A DNA stretch of 64,000 bases, from positions 50,467-114,466 of the forward strand of contig CAZJPV010000002.1 in NCBI GenBank assembly GCA_964547985.1. The letters are read 5' to 3'. The notes beneath the pieces were generated by a model. It worked only from the letters and a program-made list of their open reading frames with translations, was not told where the DNA came from and did not search any database. The position numbers were made by a program, and so were the translations under genes. This stretch comes from JAPLJU01 sp964547985. Its GTDB lineage: Bacteria; Desulfobacterota; Syntrophia; Syntrophales; UBA2192. Of this stretch, positions 8,982 through 18,568 are shown piece after piece. Every line of letters begins with the position of its first letter. Position 1 is the stretch's first letter.

Positions 8982-9707
8982 ATGCCATTTGAGACGAGAA
9001 CGACTTTTTCCATTATCATCCCCGTCCTTCATGAAGGTGAAGGCATTTTGACGCTCATGGACCGGATTCACGCCCTCAGGCCGGAGGAATCCTATGAGAT
9101 TATCGTTGCAGACGGAAGCCCTGATCTCGACACCCTGGAGCCCCTCCGCAAGCGAAAAGACGTCGTTGCCATCGCCTCGCCCCCCGGCCGGGCGAAGCAG
9201 ATGAACAGGGGAGCAAGTGTTGCCCGGGGGGAGATTCTTCTCTTCCTGCATGCCGACACAACATTACCACCAGATGCCCTGGGGAAAATCACAGAAGCCC
9301 TTTACGGAAATGATGCCGTGGGCGGTGCTTTTGATCTGGGCATCGCCTCGGAAAAGGTTTTTTTCAGGATCATCGAGTGCGCCTCTTCGTTCCGTTCGCG
9401 CCTGACGAGGATCCCCTATGGGGATCAGGCCATTTTTGTGAAGAAAGAATATTTCGACCTCATCGAGGGCTATCGGGAAATTCCCCTCATGGAAGATATC
9501 GAACTCATGCAGCGCATCAAGAAACGGGGAGACCGCATCTGCATCCTGAAGGAGCGCGTCAAGACATCCCCCCGGCGATGGGAGAAGGAGGGAATCCTTT
9601 GCTGCACGCTGAGAAACTGGACCCTCTCGACGCTTTATTACCTGGGTGTACCACCGGAAAGACTGAACAGGTTTTACCGTCATGGAAAAGACGCCTACGG
9701 ATCCTGA
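8982..9707 (+). CDS. Family 2 glycosyltransferase, TIGR04283 (arsenosugar-associated) type
   Basis: About 241 residues from ATG 8982; the longer frame overlaps DUF1499 out of frame and is not used. GT2 fold features: SIIIPVLHEGEGI at the N-terminus, IVADGSPD, AKQMNRGASVARGEILLFLHADT (DXD-like HAD), PYGDQAIFVKKEYF and MEDIELMQRIKKRG. These match the TIGR04283 glycosyltransferases, which were named for linkage to arsenosugar biosynthesis. The partner TIGR04282-type gene lies about 11 kb further on the same strand. Acceptor and product are not proven by sequence. Confidence 0.8.
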   Translation: MPFETRTTFSIIIPVLHEGEGILTLMDRIHALRPEESYEIIVADGSPDLDTLEPLRKRKDVVAIASPPGRAKQMNRGASVARGEILLFLHADTTLPPDALGKITEALYGNDAVGGAFDLGIASEKVFFRIIECASSFRSRLTRIPYGDQAIFVKKEYFDLIEGYREIPLMEDIELMQRIKKRGDRICILKERVKTSPRRWEKEGILCCTLRNWTLSTLYYLGVPPERLNRFYRHGKDAYGS

Positions 9708-9722
9708 CGGCGGGGCAATCCG

Positions 9723-10469
9723 ATGGAAGACACCATCAAGACCCATGCATCCCCAACGGGAAATAAACAGGCCGATGATTCCGGCGGTCAGGGCAAATCG
9801 CGGGGCTGGTGGAGACCCGTCGCCCTGCTTGCCGCCGTCGTACTGATTCTTGTTCTGGCCCGGCTCTTCGGCCTGGGCGAGAAACTCGGGGAACTCCGCG
9901 GATGGATACAATCCCTGGGAAGCTGGGGGTATGGAGCCTTCGTCATCCTCTACGCCATGGCCGTCGTAGCGGCACTCCCCGGCGCCGCAATCACCGTGGC
10001 CGCGGGGGCCCTGTTCGGCTCCATCATCGGGGTCATTTTGGTCAGCATCGGATCCACCCTGGGGGCGAGCCTGGCCTTTCTCCTGTCACGGTATTTTGCC
10101 AGGGACGCAACAGCCCGCTGGATGTCAAAAAACGAAAGGTTCCGGCAGCTCGATCTGCTGACCGAAAGGCATGGCGCCATCATCGTGGCCATTACACGCC
10201 TCATACCCCTCTTTCCGTTCAATCTTCTGAATTACGGGTTCGGCCTGACCAGCGTGCCCTTCGGAACCTATGTCTTCTGGTCCTGGCTCTGCATGCTCCC
10301 CGGCACGGTTCTCTACGTCGTCGGTGCTGACGCCATAACAAAGGGGGTCGCGGAGGGCGGCATCCCCTGGCTCCTGGTCGGCGTGCTTGCCGGTGTTGCT
10401 CTTCTGCTTGTCTTCCTGACGCGGTTCGCACGGAAAAAGTTAAGCGAGAAAGACAGGGTAAAACCTTGA
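9723..10469 (+). CDS. TVP38/TMEM64 (DedA-like SNARE-associated) membrane protein
   Basis: 248 residues with about five to six membrane helices. The family signature is seen as GAAITVAAGALFGSIIGVIL, SIGSTLGASLAFLLSRY and RLIPLFPFNLLNYGFGLTSVPF. The N-terminal 25 residues are polar and cytosolic. TVP38/DedA proteins are implicated in lipid flipping and membrane homeostasis; the substrate of this one is unknown. It sits 15 bases after the glycosyltransferase and 12 before glk, so it is probably in one operon with them. Confidence 0.87.
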   Translation: MEDTIKTHASPTGNKQADDSGGQGKSRGWWRPVALLAAVVLILVLARLFGLGEKLGELRGWIQSLGSWGYGAFVILYAMAVVAALPGAAITVAAGALFGSIIGVILVSIGSTLGASLAFLLSRYFARDATARWMSKNERFRQLDLLTERHGAIIVAITRLIPLFPFNLLNYGFGLTSVPFGTYVFWSWLCMLPGTVLYVVGADAITKGVAEGGIPWLLVGVLAGVALLLVFLTRFARKKLSEKDRVKP

Positions 10470-10481
10470 GGGTATTCGCCC

Positions 10482-11498
10482 ATGAATGAAAGGAAGATTT
10501 CCAGAATGCTCCTGGTCGGCGATATCGGCGCCACAAAGACCGACCTTGCCGTCATAGACCCCGAGAGGGGACCGAGAGCACCACTCGCGGCAAAGACATT
10601 TCAGAGTGCGAGTTTCGGGAGTATCGAAGCCCTGCTGAAGGAATTTCTCTCGCAGGTGAACCTCCCCGTCGAAGTGGTGATCCTTGGTGTTGCGGGTCCG
10701 GTCATCGGTGGGAGATCAAAAATCACCAATCTGCCCTGGATCATGGATGAATGGGAGATCGCAACGGTCCTGGGGCTCAAATCGGTCAGGCTTCTCAACG
10801 ACATCGAGGCTGTTGCTCACGCCGTTCCGTTCCTGAAAGAGGCAGATGTCGAAACCTTGATTACCGGAGATCCCCAGGAATACGGGAACAAGGCTGTCAT
10901 CGCGCCGGGCACCGGTCTCGGCGAGGCCTTCCTCGTCTGGGACGGCAAGCGCTACCGCCCCAGCGCCTCGGAGGGGGGACACGCCGACTTTGCCCCCGGA
11001 AACGACATGGAGACAGAGCTTCTGGGCTACCTCCGGGGCCTTTACGATCACATCAGTTATGAAAGGGTCTGCTCAGGCATGGGGATACCCAATATCTACG
11101 CCTTCCTGCGCAATAGCGGTTACGGCGAGGAACCCCGCTGGCTGAAGGAGAAATTATCCGCGGCCCCCGACCCCACACCCGTGATTATGGATGCGGCCAT
11201 GGTAAGGGACAAACCCTGCAAGCTTTCCGTACTGACGTTGAGTGTCTTCGTTTCCATTCTGGGCGCCGCGGCGGGAAATCTCGCCCTCCAGGTGCTGGCG
11301 ACGGGAGGGGTCTATCTTGCCGGTGGCATCCCGCCGCGAATCCTGCCATACTTGACCGGAGGCCTTTTCATGGAGCGATTCCTGCGGAAGGGCCGAATGT
11401 CGGATCTGGTTTCCAGAATGCCTGTCCATGTGATCGTGAACCCCGGAGGCGCCCTTCTCGGGGCGGCCCTGTACGGCCTTCATACAAAGACTGATTGA
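10482..11498 (+). CDS. glk: Glucokinase
   Basis: 338 residues. The N-terminal phosphate-binding motif LLVGDIGATKTDLAV is typical of bacterial (PF02685-type) glucokinases. LNDIEAVAHAVPF gives the catalytic-region Asp, APGTGLGEAFL the second phosphate loop, and SEGGHADFAP the conserved EGGH sugar-site motif. It phosphorylates glucose with ATP in the cytoplasm. An internal ATG at 10506 with GGAAG upstream is an alternative start that removes eight residues. It leads directly into tkt (12-base gap), feeding glucose-6-phosphate to the pathway genes that follow. Confidence 0.92.
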   Translation: MNERKISRMLLVGDIGATKTDLAVIDPERGPRAPLAAKTFQSASFGSIEALLKEFLSQVNLPVEVVILGVAGPVIGGRSKITNLPWIMDEWEIATVLGLKSVRLLNDIEAVAHAVPFLKEADVETLITGDPQEYGNKAVIAPGTGLGEAFLVWDGKRYRPSASEGGHADFAPGNDMETELLGYLRGLYDHISYERVCSGMGIPNIYAFLRNSGYGEEPRWLKEKLSAAPDPTPVIMDAAMVRDKPCKLSVLTLSVFVSILGAAAGNLALQVLATGGVYLAGGIPPRILPYLTGGLFMERFLRKGRMSDLVSRMPVHVIVNPGGALLGAALYGLHTKTD

Positions 11499-11510
11499 GG
11501 AGATTCCCCT

Positions 11511-13565
11511 ATGATCACCCTGAGCGACCCTGTCCATCAACGTGGTATCAATACCATCCGCATGCTTTCCGTCGATGCCATCGAGAAGGCAAAATCGGGA
11601 CACCCCGGCCTGCCCCTAGGCGCGGCCCCAATGGCCTACGTGCTCTGGATACGATACCTCAAGCACAATCCCGCGAATCCCAAATGGGTCGATCGCGACC
11701 GTTTTGTCCTCTCCGGGGGGCACGGTTCCATGCTCCTCTACGCGCTTCTCCACCTCACAGGCTACGATATTTCCCTCGCAGAGATTCAGTCCTTCAGGCA
11801 GTGGGGGAGCCGGACCGCCGGCCATCCGGAAAGTCATGTGACGCCCGGCGTGGAAGTCACCACGGGGCCGCTGGGCCAGGGAATCAGCAACGCTGTAGGG
11901 ATGGCCATTGCAGAGGCTCACCTTGCCGCCCTGTATAACCGGCCGGCGCACACCATCGTCGATCATTACACCTATGTCATCGCCAGCGACGGCGACCTCA
12001 TGGAAGGGGTTGCCGCGGAGGCCTGCTCCCTTGCCGGACACCTCCGCCTCGGCAAGTTGATCGTCCTTTATGATGACAATGAGATTTCACTTGCAGGATC
12101 GACGGCCCTGACCTTCACAGAAGACACGGCTCACCGCCTGGAGGCCTGCGGCTGGCATCTACAGAGGGTCCAGGACGGAAACGACCTGAGGGCCATTGAC
12201 GAGGCCATCCGGATTGCCCGCGAAGAAACGATTCGACCTTCCATCATCTTTGTGCGGACCACCATCGGTTTTGGATCCCCGCACAAGCAGGGGACCTTTG
12301 AAGCACACGGTGCGCCCCTCGGTTCCGAAGAAGTCCTTCAAACGAAGAAAAACCTGGGATGGCCGCTGGAGCCGCTCTTCTACATCCCCGATGACGTCTT
12401 GCAGATATTCCGTGACGCCGTGAAAAAAGGAAAGGTCAGGGAAACGGAATGGGCCGGCAGATTGGCCCGCTACGCGGAGGATTATCCGGAGTCGGCCGTC
12501 GAATTAAAACGACGGCTGACCGAAGAAAACCGGCCCGGCTGGGATGCAGCCCTTCCTACCTTTCCCGTCAGCCAGAAGGGCGTGGCCACCCGCAAGGCCT
12601 CGGAGGAGATCATGCAGATCCTTGCCCGGGCCGTTCCCGGCCTTATGGGTGGTTCTGCTGATCTCAACCCCTCGACATTCACGTGGCTCAAGGGGATGGG
12701 TGACTTTCAGCCGCCGGGCACGTCTGCCGTAAACATCCAAGGCGCCGTCGGCGGCGGCTGGGATCACAGCGGTCGGAATATTCACTTCGGGGTGCGCGAG
12801 CACGCCATGGGCGCCATTGCCGTCGGCATGGCCGCCCATGGAGGCTTCATCCCCTATACGGCGACCTTCCTGATCTTCTCGGATTACATGCGCCCCCCGA
12901 TTCGTCTGGCCGCCCTCTCGGACAGCCATGTGATATTCGTCTTCACGCATGACAGTATAGGCGTGGGGGAGGATGGTCCAACCCACCAGCCCATCGAACA
13001 GGTCATGTCGCTCCGGGCTATACCCAACCTGACCGTCATCCGACCTGCCGACGCAAACGAAACGGCCGCTGCCTGGAAGGTGGCCATCGAGAGAAAGAAG
13101 CCCACTGTCCTCGTCCTGACCCGTCAGAATGTCCCTGTTCTGGACTCCGGTACACTCCCCATCTCAAGCGGAGTCAGACGGGGCGCATATGTGCTGGAAA
13201 CCGGCGGGGACAAGCCAGACATCCTTCTCCTCGCGACGGGCTCGGAGGTTCACCTGGCCCTGGCGGCCTCAGAGAAGCTCGCCGGGAAAGACATCAAGGC
13301 CCGCGTGATCTCCATGCCCTGCTGGGAACTCTTTTTAGAACAGCCCCAATCCTACCGGGACGAGGTCCTGCCCCCGGGGATCAAGAAGCGGCTCGCCATC
13401 GAGGCGGGTGTAACCCTGGGCTGGTGGCGATGGGCCGGCAATGAAGGAGACATCATCGGGATCGACCGCTTCGGTGCTTCGGCACCCGGAAATGTTGTCA
13501 TGGAAAAGTACGGCTTTTCAGTGGATAATGTTGTAAAAAGGGCTCTCGCCCTCCTGGGAAAATGA
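11511..13565 (+). CDS. tkt: Transketolase
   Basis: 684 residues, normal for the family. The thiamine diphosphate site is visible as SDGDLMEGVAAEACSLAGH and DDNEISLAG. The transketolase signature begins IRMLSVDAIEKAKSGHPG. The middle pyrimidine-binding domain has REHAMGAIAVGMAAHGG and HDSIGVGEDGPTHQPIEQ. The C-terminal domain follows (LLATGSEVHLAL). It transfers two-carbon units between ketose and aldose phosphates. GAGGAG lies just before ATG 11511. It is followed 25 bases later by transaldolase. Confidence 0.96.
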   Translation: MITLSDPVHQRGINTIRMLSVDAIEKAKSGHPGLPLGAAPMAYVLWIRYLKHNPANPKWVDRDRFVLSGGHGSMLLYALLHLTGYDISLAEIQSFRQWGSRTAGHPESHVTPGVEVTTGPLGQGISNAVGMAIAEAHLAALYNRPAHTIVDHYTYVIASDGDLMEGVAAEACSLAGHLRLGKLIVLYDDNEISLAGSTALTFTEDTAHRLEACGWHLQRVQDGNDLRAIDEAIRIAREETIRPSIIFVRTTIGFGSPHKQGTFEAHGAPLGSEEVLQTKKNLGWPLEPLFYIPDDVLQIFRDAVKKGKVRETEWAGRLARYAEDYPESAVELKRRLTEENRPGWDAALPTFPVSQKGVATRKASEEIMQILARAVPGLMGGSADLNPSTFTWLKGMGDFQPPGTSAVNIQGAVGGGWDHSGRNIHFGVREHAMGAIAVGMAAHGGFIPYTATFLIFSDYMRPPIRLAALSDSHVIFVFTHDSIGVGEDGPTHQPIEQVMSLRAIPNLTVIRPADANETAAAWKVAIERKKPTVLVLTRQNVPVLDSGTLPISSGVRRGAYVLETGGDKPDILLLATGSEVHLALAASEKLAGKDIKARVISMPCWELFLEQPQSYRDEVLPPGIKKRLAIEAGVTLGWWRWAGNEGDIIGIDRFGASAPGNVVMEKYGFSVDNVVKRALALLGK

Positions 13566-13590
13566 GGGTTCGCCCTGAAGAAGGTTTGAC

Positions 13591-14676
13591 ATGACCCGGC
13601 TGCATGAATTTGCCAAACTCGGTCAGTCCATCTGGCTGGATTACATCAGTCGATCCCTGATCACATCGGGGGAGCTTCAGTCGCTGATCGGCGAGGGTCT
13701 CCGGGGGATCACCTCCAACCCGACGATCTTCGAAAAGGCCATAGCGGGAAGCGTTGCATATGACGACGATATCCGAAGGCTTTCGGTACAGGGAAAAACG
13801 GACTTGGAGATTTATGAAGCGCTGGCCATCCACGACATCAAGGGGGCGGCCGATCTCCTTCGCCCCCTCCATGAGGAGACGAAGGGCGCTGATGGTTATG
13901 TGAGCCTGGAAGCCAATCCGAAACTGGCTTACGACACGGAGGGAACCATTGTCGAGGTGCGCAGGCTATGGAAGCTTCTCGCCCGCCCTAATGTCATGAT
14001 CAAGGTGCCCGCCACGGCAGCCGGTATTCCGGCCATTGAACGGCTGACCGCCGATGGTATCAACGTGAACATCACCCTGATCTTTTCCGTCTCGCATTAC
14101 GACGCCGTCGCACGTGCTTACACCGGCGGTCTCGAGAAACTTGCGGCGGCGGGAGGACCCGTCGAAAAAGTGGCTTCCGTCGCCTCTTTCTTTGTGAGCC
14201 GAATTGACACGATAGTGGACGGGGCGCTGAAAGCAAAGGGAATAACGGATCTTCAGGGCAGGATCGCCGTCGATTACAGCAAGGTCGTTTACAGTCGTTT
14301 CCGTGAACATCTCGCCTCTGCCCGCTGGAAAGACATCGCGGGAAGGGGTGCCCGGGTTCAGCGGCTTCTCTGGGGAAGCACGGGGACGAAGAACCCGGGG
14401 TATTCCGATGTCCTCTACGTCGATCATCTCATCGGCCCGGACACGGTCAACACATTACCGCCGGCAACACTGGAAGCCTTCAGAGATCACGGCCGTGTTG
14501 CCGTCACGGCGGCTGAAGGAATGAAGGACGCCCGGGCCAGACTGTCCCGGTTGGAGGCACTCGGGATCAGCATGGATCAAATCACCCGGAAACTTCAGGA
14601 TGACGGTGTCGCGGCATTCGCCCGGTCTTTCGAAGGGCTTCTGAATAGCATTTCCGAAAAACGAAAGAAGCTTTAG
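13591..14676 (+). CDS. tal: Transaldolase
   Basis: 361 residues, matching the longer transaldolase group. The substrate-binding N-terminus includes GITSNPTIFEKAIAGS. The Schiff-base lysine is Lys138 in VMIKVPATAAG. NVNITLIFSVSHYDAVA and LLWGSTGTKNPGYSD are further family motifs. It transfers a dihydroxyacetone unit between sugar phosphates in the non-oxidative branch. It lies between tkt and rpiA in the same orientation and has no fused isomerase domain. Confidence 0.95.
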   Translation: MTRLHEFAKLGQSIWLDYISRSLITSGELQSLIGEGLRGITSNPTIFEKAIAGSVAYDDDIRRLSVQGKTDLEIYEALAIHDIKGAADLLRPLHEETKGADGYVSLEANPKLAYDTEGTIVEVRRLWKLLARPNVMIKVPATAAGIPAIERLTADGINVNITLIFSVSHYDAVARAYTGGLEKLAAAGGPVEKVASVASFFVSRIDTIVDGALKAKGITDLQGRIAVDYSKVVYSRFREHLASARWKDIAGRGARVQRLLWGSTGTKNPGYSDVLYVDHLIGPDTVNTLPPATLEAFRDHGRVAVTAAEGMKDARARLSRLEALGISMDQITRKLQDDGVAAFARSFEGLLNSISEKRKKL

Positions 14677-14736
14677 GTTCTGGTTGGACCTGTAAAGTCA
14701 TTTTTCAACCCACAGAAAGCAGGAAGGGAGCAGTCT

Positions 14737-15438
14737 ATGGGCAAGGATGTTTCAGCGTTTAAAAAGGAGGCGTCAGCGTACGCCGTGGAGCTCGTCGAGT
14801 CGGGAATGGTGGTGGGTCTGGGACACGGCAGCACCTCGATCCATGCCGTTCGGTATCTCGCGGAAAAACTCAAAACGGGAAAGCTGAGAAATGTGACAGG
14901 CGTACCCTGTTCCTTCCAGGTTGAAGAGGAAGCCCTGCATTACGGGATGCCTCTCAAGAGGCTGGAAGAGCTTTCCTCCATTGATCTGACCATTGACGGC
15001 GCCGACGAGGTGGACCCGAACCTCAACATGATCAAAGGGGGGGGCGGGGCCCTGCTTAGAGAAAAGATCGTGGCCCAGATCAGCCGGCGCGAGGTCATCG
15101 TCGTGGACGAATCGAAGCTCTCCCCGATGCTCGGGAGAAAGAGACCCATCCCGGTCGAGGTCATCCCTTTCGGCTGGCAGTTCCAGCATAACTTTCTCCA
15201 GACACTGGGCGCGAGCGTCACCGTGCGGCGAAACGCCGACAAGAGTCTCTACCAGACCGACCAGGGCAACCTCATCCTGGACTGCAACTTCGGCCCCATT
15301 GCTCACCCGCAGCACCTGGCTGATCTCATCCGGCAGCGGGCGGGGATCGTCGAGCATGGAATTTTTCTGAACCTGGCCACGGATGTGATCGTGGCCGGGA
15401 GCGAAGGCATCCGCCATCTCAAGCGTGAGCCGGAGTGA
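14737..15438 (+). CDS. rpiA: Ribose-5-phosphate isomerase A
   Basis: 233 residues. Family motifs: VGLGHGSTSIHAVRYL (phosphate loop), IDLTIDGADEVDPNLNMIKG (catalytic Asp/Glu region), GGALLREKIVA and VDESKLSPMLG. It interconverts ribose-5-phosphate and ribulose-5-phosphate. ATG 14737 is preceded by GGGAG. The stop is only ten bases before the rpe ATG. Confidence 0.95.
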   Translation: MGKDVSAFKKEASAYAVELVESGMVVGLGHGSTSIHAVRYLAEKLKTGKLRNVTGVPCSFQVEEEALHYGMPLKRLEELSSIDLTIDGADEVDPNLNMIKGGGGALLREKIVAQISRREVIVVDESKLSPMLGRKRPIPVEVIPFGWQFQHNFLQTLGASVTVRRNADKSLYQTDQGNLILDCNFGPIAHPQHLADLIRQRAGIVEHGIFLNLATDVIVAGSEGIRHLKREPE

Positions 15439-15448
15439 GTATTCGGGC

Positions 15449-16120
15449 ATGATCAAGATTGAAGCATCCATCCTGTCGGCCGATTTCTCAAAGCTGGGGG
15501 AGCAGGCCATGGAGGCCGAATCCGCCGGCGCCGACGGCATTCAGGTGGACGTCATGGACGGCCGTTTCGTTCCCCGGATCAACTTCGGACCGGACACGGT
15601 CAAGGCTCTTCGCCCGCTGCTGATACGGACCATCGATGTGCACCTGATGGTCGTCGAGCCCGAGATGCACATCGAGGCCTATACGAAGGCCGGTGCCGAT
15701 CGCCTTATTGTGCACCAGGAGGCCTGCCCCCAGCGCCTATACCAGGTTCTTCAATCCATCCGCCGGCTCGGTGTCGAGGCGGGTGTCTCGATCAGTCCAG
15801 GCACACCCCTTTCCGTCCTGGAGGACGTCTGGGACGTGTCGGACGTCATCCAGATCATGACGGTGAACCCCGGCCTCGGCGGACAGCCCTTCCTGCATGA
15901 CCAGGTCGATAAAATCCGGTGCCTGGCCTCGAGGCTTCATGAATTGGGAAAGAACATCCCGATCATCATCGACGGCGGCATCGACACGAAAACGGCACCG
16001 CTGGTCATCAGCGCCGGGGCGAAAATCCTCGTTGCGGGATCGAGTATCTACAATCGCAGAGGCTCCGTCGCGGAAAATCTCGCGACCCTGCGGGCCAGTA
16101 TCTCGAGTTTTAAAACTTAG
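15449..16120 (+). CDS. rpe: Ribulose-phosphate 3-epimerase
   Basis: 223 residues from ATG 15449; an upstream GTG at 15425 overlaps rpiA and adds eight non-conserved residues. TIM-barrel motifs: ASILSADFSKLGEQ, VDVMDGRFVPRINFGP (metal ligands His/Asp region), IDVHLMVVEPE, MTVNPGLGGQPF and IDGGIDTKTAPL. It converts ribulose-5-phosphate to xylulose-5-phosphate with a bound divalent metal. It is tightly linked to rpiA upstream and gnd downstream. Confidence 0.95.
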   Translation: MIKIEASILSADFSKLGEQAMEAESAGADGIQVDVMDGRFVPRINFGPDTVKALRPLLIRTIDVHLMVVEPEMHIEAYTKAGADRLIVHQEACPQRLYQVLQSIRRLGVEAGVSISPGTPLSVLEDVWDVSDVIQIMTVNPGLGGQPFLHDQVDKIRCLASRLHELGKNIPIIIDGGIDTKTAPLVISAGAKILVAGSSIYNRRGSVAENLATLRASISSFKT

Positions 16121-16132
16121 GGAGGACCTGCT

Positions 16133-17044
16133 ATGGAACTGGCAATCATCGGCCTGGGGAAAATGGGAAGCAGCATGGCCGTCCGGCTCGCCCGCGGGGG
16201 CCATCATGTCATCGTCTACAACCGGACCGTCCAGCGGGCCTTCGACCTGGCCCAAGAAGAGCCTCGCCTCGTCCCCGTGAAGACCCCGCAGGAAATAGTG
16301 ACAAAGCTCAGGCCTCCCCGCCTGACCTGGATCATGCTCCCGGCAGGCGGCGCCACTGAGAATATGCTGGATGCCCTCCTGGACATCCTCTCAACGGGCG
16401 ATACGATCATCGACGGCGGTAATGCCAACTTCAGGGACAGCATGCGCCGGGCACGGAAGGTCGAGGAAAAGGGATTGCACTTTCTGGACGTGGGGGTCAG
16501 CGGTGGTATCTGGGGTCTCACCGGGGGTTACAGCATAATGATCGGGGGCAGGAAAGATGTCGTCAAACGCCTGCAGGGGATCTTCGAAACACTCGCCCCG
16601 AAACCCGATCGGGGATGGGGCCACGTGGGACCCGCCGGATCAGGACATTTCGTGAAGATGATCCATAACGGCATTGAATACGGTCTCATGCAGGCCTACG
16701 CTGAGGGATTCGAGATTCTCAAGGCCAGGAAGGACTTCCATCTCGATCTCCGGAAGGTCGCCGAGATCTGGCGTCACGGCAGTGTCGTTCGATCGTGGCT
16801 CCTGGACCTCATCTCCGTCGCCCTCTCTGATAATCAGGACTTACAGGGCATCAGGGGATGGGTCGCCGACTCGGGAGAGGGGCGCTTAACGGTCTTGGAG
16901 GCCATCAACGAAGAGGTTCCCGCACCGGTGATCACGCTTTCCCTTCTGATGCGCCTGGTGAGCCGTCAGGATGAAAGCTATGCAGCGAAACTCCTGGCTG
17001 CGATGCGAAGCCAGTTTGGCGGTCACGAGGTGAAGAAAGAATAA
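16133..17044 (+). CDS. gnd: 6-Phosphogluconate dehydrogenase, decarboxylating, short (YqeC/GndA) type
   Basis: 303 residues, shorter than the roughly 470-residue E. coli enzyme; this is the length of the YqeC group, often NAD-linked. GLGKMGSSMAVRLARGG is the nucleotide-binding loop. DGGNANFRDSMRRARKVE begins near residue 96. DVGVSGGIWGLTGGYSIMIGG and GHFVKMIHNGIEYGLMQAYAEG carry the catalytic Lys/Asn region. It oxidises 6-phosphogluconate to ribulose-5-phosphate and CO2. A GGGAGGA ribosome site precedes the ATG. zwf follows after 43 bases. Confidence 0.93.
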   Translation: MELAIIGLGKMGSSMAVRLARGGHHVIVYNRTVQRAFDLAQEEPRLVPVKTPQEIVTKLRPPRLTWIMLPAGGATENMLDALLDILSTGDTIIDGGNANFRDSMRRARKVEEKGLHFLDVGVSGGIWGLTGGYSIMIGGRKDVVKRLQGIFETLAPKPDRGWGHVGPAGSGHFVKMIHNGIEYGLMQAYAEGFEILKARKDFHLDLRKVAEIWRHGSVVRSWLLDLISVALSDNQDLQGIRGWVADSGEGRLTVLEAINEEVPAPVITLSLLMRLVSRQDESYAAKLLAAMRSQFGGHEVKKE

Positions 17045-17087
17045 CCCTGTTGAAATTTTATGTTCAAGATCCTGCCCGGAGAACAAC

Positions 17088-18560
17088 ATGAATCAGACGA
17101 AAGCGCAGAAGGAACCGCCCGTCATCGTCATTTTCGGAGCCTCGGGGGATCTGACCCGCAGGAAGCTTGTACCGGCTCTTCACAGTCTCGCCTGCGAGGG
17201 ACAACTCCCCGCGCGGACCGCGGTCATCGGGGTCGCTCGCAGCCCCGTGACCGATGAATCCTTTCGTGAGAGCCTTTACGGCGGTGTCTTTGATTACTCG
17301 AGACTGCTGCCGGGCCGGGAGGGCATCTGCGCCCTCTGGCCTCACTTTGCGGACCGGATCAGCTATCTCGCCGGAGCCTACGATAACGAAGAAACCTATC
17401 GGCAGCTGGGAAAGAGGTTGGCCGACTGGGCAGCCAAATCCGGCATGGGGGACAATTGCATTTTTTATCTGGCCACTCCGCCGGAGCTGTTCCCCGTCAT
17501 CATCGACCAGATCGGATGTACCGGCCTCAACAAGGGCGTGACGGGGTGGCGCCGCATCATCATCGAAAAGCCCTTCGGGCGGGACTCTGAAAGCGCGCGG
17601 CGGCTGAACGAACAGATCCACGATGTCTTCGATGAGAACCAGGTCTATCGCATCGATCATTACCTGGGAAAAGAGACGGTACAGAACATTCTCACATTCC
17701 GTTTCGCCAATGCCATCTTTGAGCCTCTCTGGAACCGGAACTTCGTAGACCACATTCAGATCAACGTTGCCGAAAGCATCGGCGTGGAACACCGGGGAGG
17801 CTATTACGACAATGCTGGAGCTGTCAGGGACATGCTGCAGAACCACCTCCTTCAACTTCTGAGCCTGATGACGATGGAGCCTCCAGCGGCATACAACGCC
17901 AAGTCGCTCCGGGACGAAAAAATGAAGGTCCTGCAGACCGTCGCCCCACTGTGCTGCGAGAATGCGCTCCTGGGGCAATACAGCGGTTACCGCGATGAGG
18001 CCGGTGTCGCCGGGGATTCTCAAACACCGACGCTTGTCGCCGCAAAAGCCTTCGTTCAGAACTGGCGCTGGCAGGGGGTCCCGATCTATCTGAGGACCGG
18101 GAAGAAGCTGGCCCAGAAGGCCACGGAGATCATCCTGCAATTCAAGAGCGTCCCCCACCTGCTTTTCCCCGAAAATGTCGATCTCTGCCCCAATCATATT
18201 TCCATCTGTATCCAGCCCGACGAGGGCATCCATCTAGGTTTCGAGACGAAGCTGCCGGGTACGGTCATGAGAACGACCCCCGTCGACATGACCTTTCACT
18301 TCGGCGATCAGTTCGGGGCCCAAGCCATACCCGATGCCTACGAGCGTTTGATCATGGATACCCTGCAGGGGGACCCCTCCCTCTTCGCCCGCAGCGACGA
18401 GATCGAGTCGGCCTGGACGATTGTTGAACCCCTCATCGGCGAAAAAGAGGAGCCGATGCCCGTCCATCCTTACGAACCCGGCACTTGGGGGCCGCAAGCG
18501 GCGGAAGATTTCATCACCCGTGACGGCAGGGAGTGGCATTACAGCTGCAGCAAGGAATGA
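17088..18560 (+). CDS. zwf: Glucose-6-phosphate 1-dehydrogenase
   Basis: 490 residues. The NADP-binding motif GASGDLTRRKLVPAL starts at residue 17, IIEKPFGRDSESA follows, and the active-site signature RIDHYLGKETVQN is near residue 188. VPIYLRTGKKL lies in the C-terminal domain. It oxidises glucose-6-phosphate to 6-phosphogluconolactone and reduces NAD(P). With pgl and gnd it gives a complete oxidative branch. The stop codon nearly touches the next gene, pgl. Confidence 0.96.
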   Translation: MNQTKAQKEPPVIVIFGASGDLTRRKLVPALHSLACEGQLPARTAVIGVARSPVTDESFRESLYGGVFDYSRLLPGREGICALWPHFADRISYLAGAYDNEETYRQLGKRLADWAAKSGMGDNCIFYLATPPELFPVIIDQIGCTGLNKGVTGWRRIIIEKPFGRDSESARRLNEQIHDVFDENQVYRIDHYLGKETVQNILTFRFANAIFEPLWNRNFVDHIQINVAESIGVEHRGGYYDNAGAVRDMLQNHLLQLLSLMTMEPPAAYNAKSLRDEKMKVLQTVAPLCCENALLGQYSGYRDEAGVAGDSQTPTLVAAKAFVQNWRWQGVPIYLRTGKKLAQKATEIILQFKSVPHLLFPENVDLCPNHISICIQPDEGIHLGFETKLPGTVMRTTPVDMTFHFGDQFGAQAIPDAYERLIMDTLQGDPSLFARSDEIESAWTIVEPLIGEKEEPMPVHPYEPGTWGPQAAEDFITRDGREWHYSCSKE

Positions 18561-18568
18561 CCGGTTGT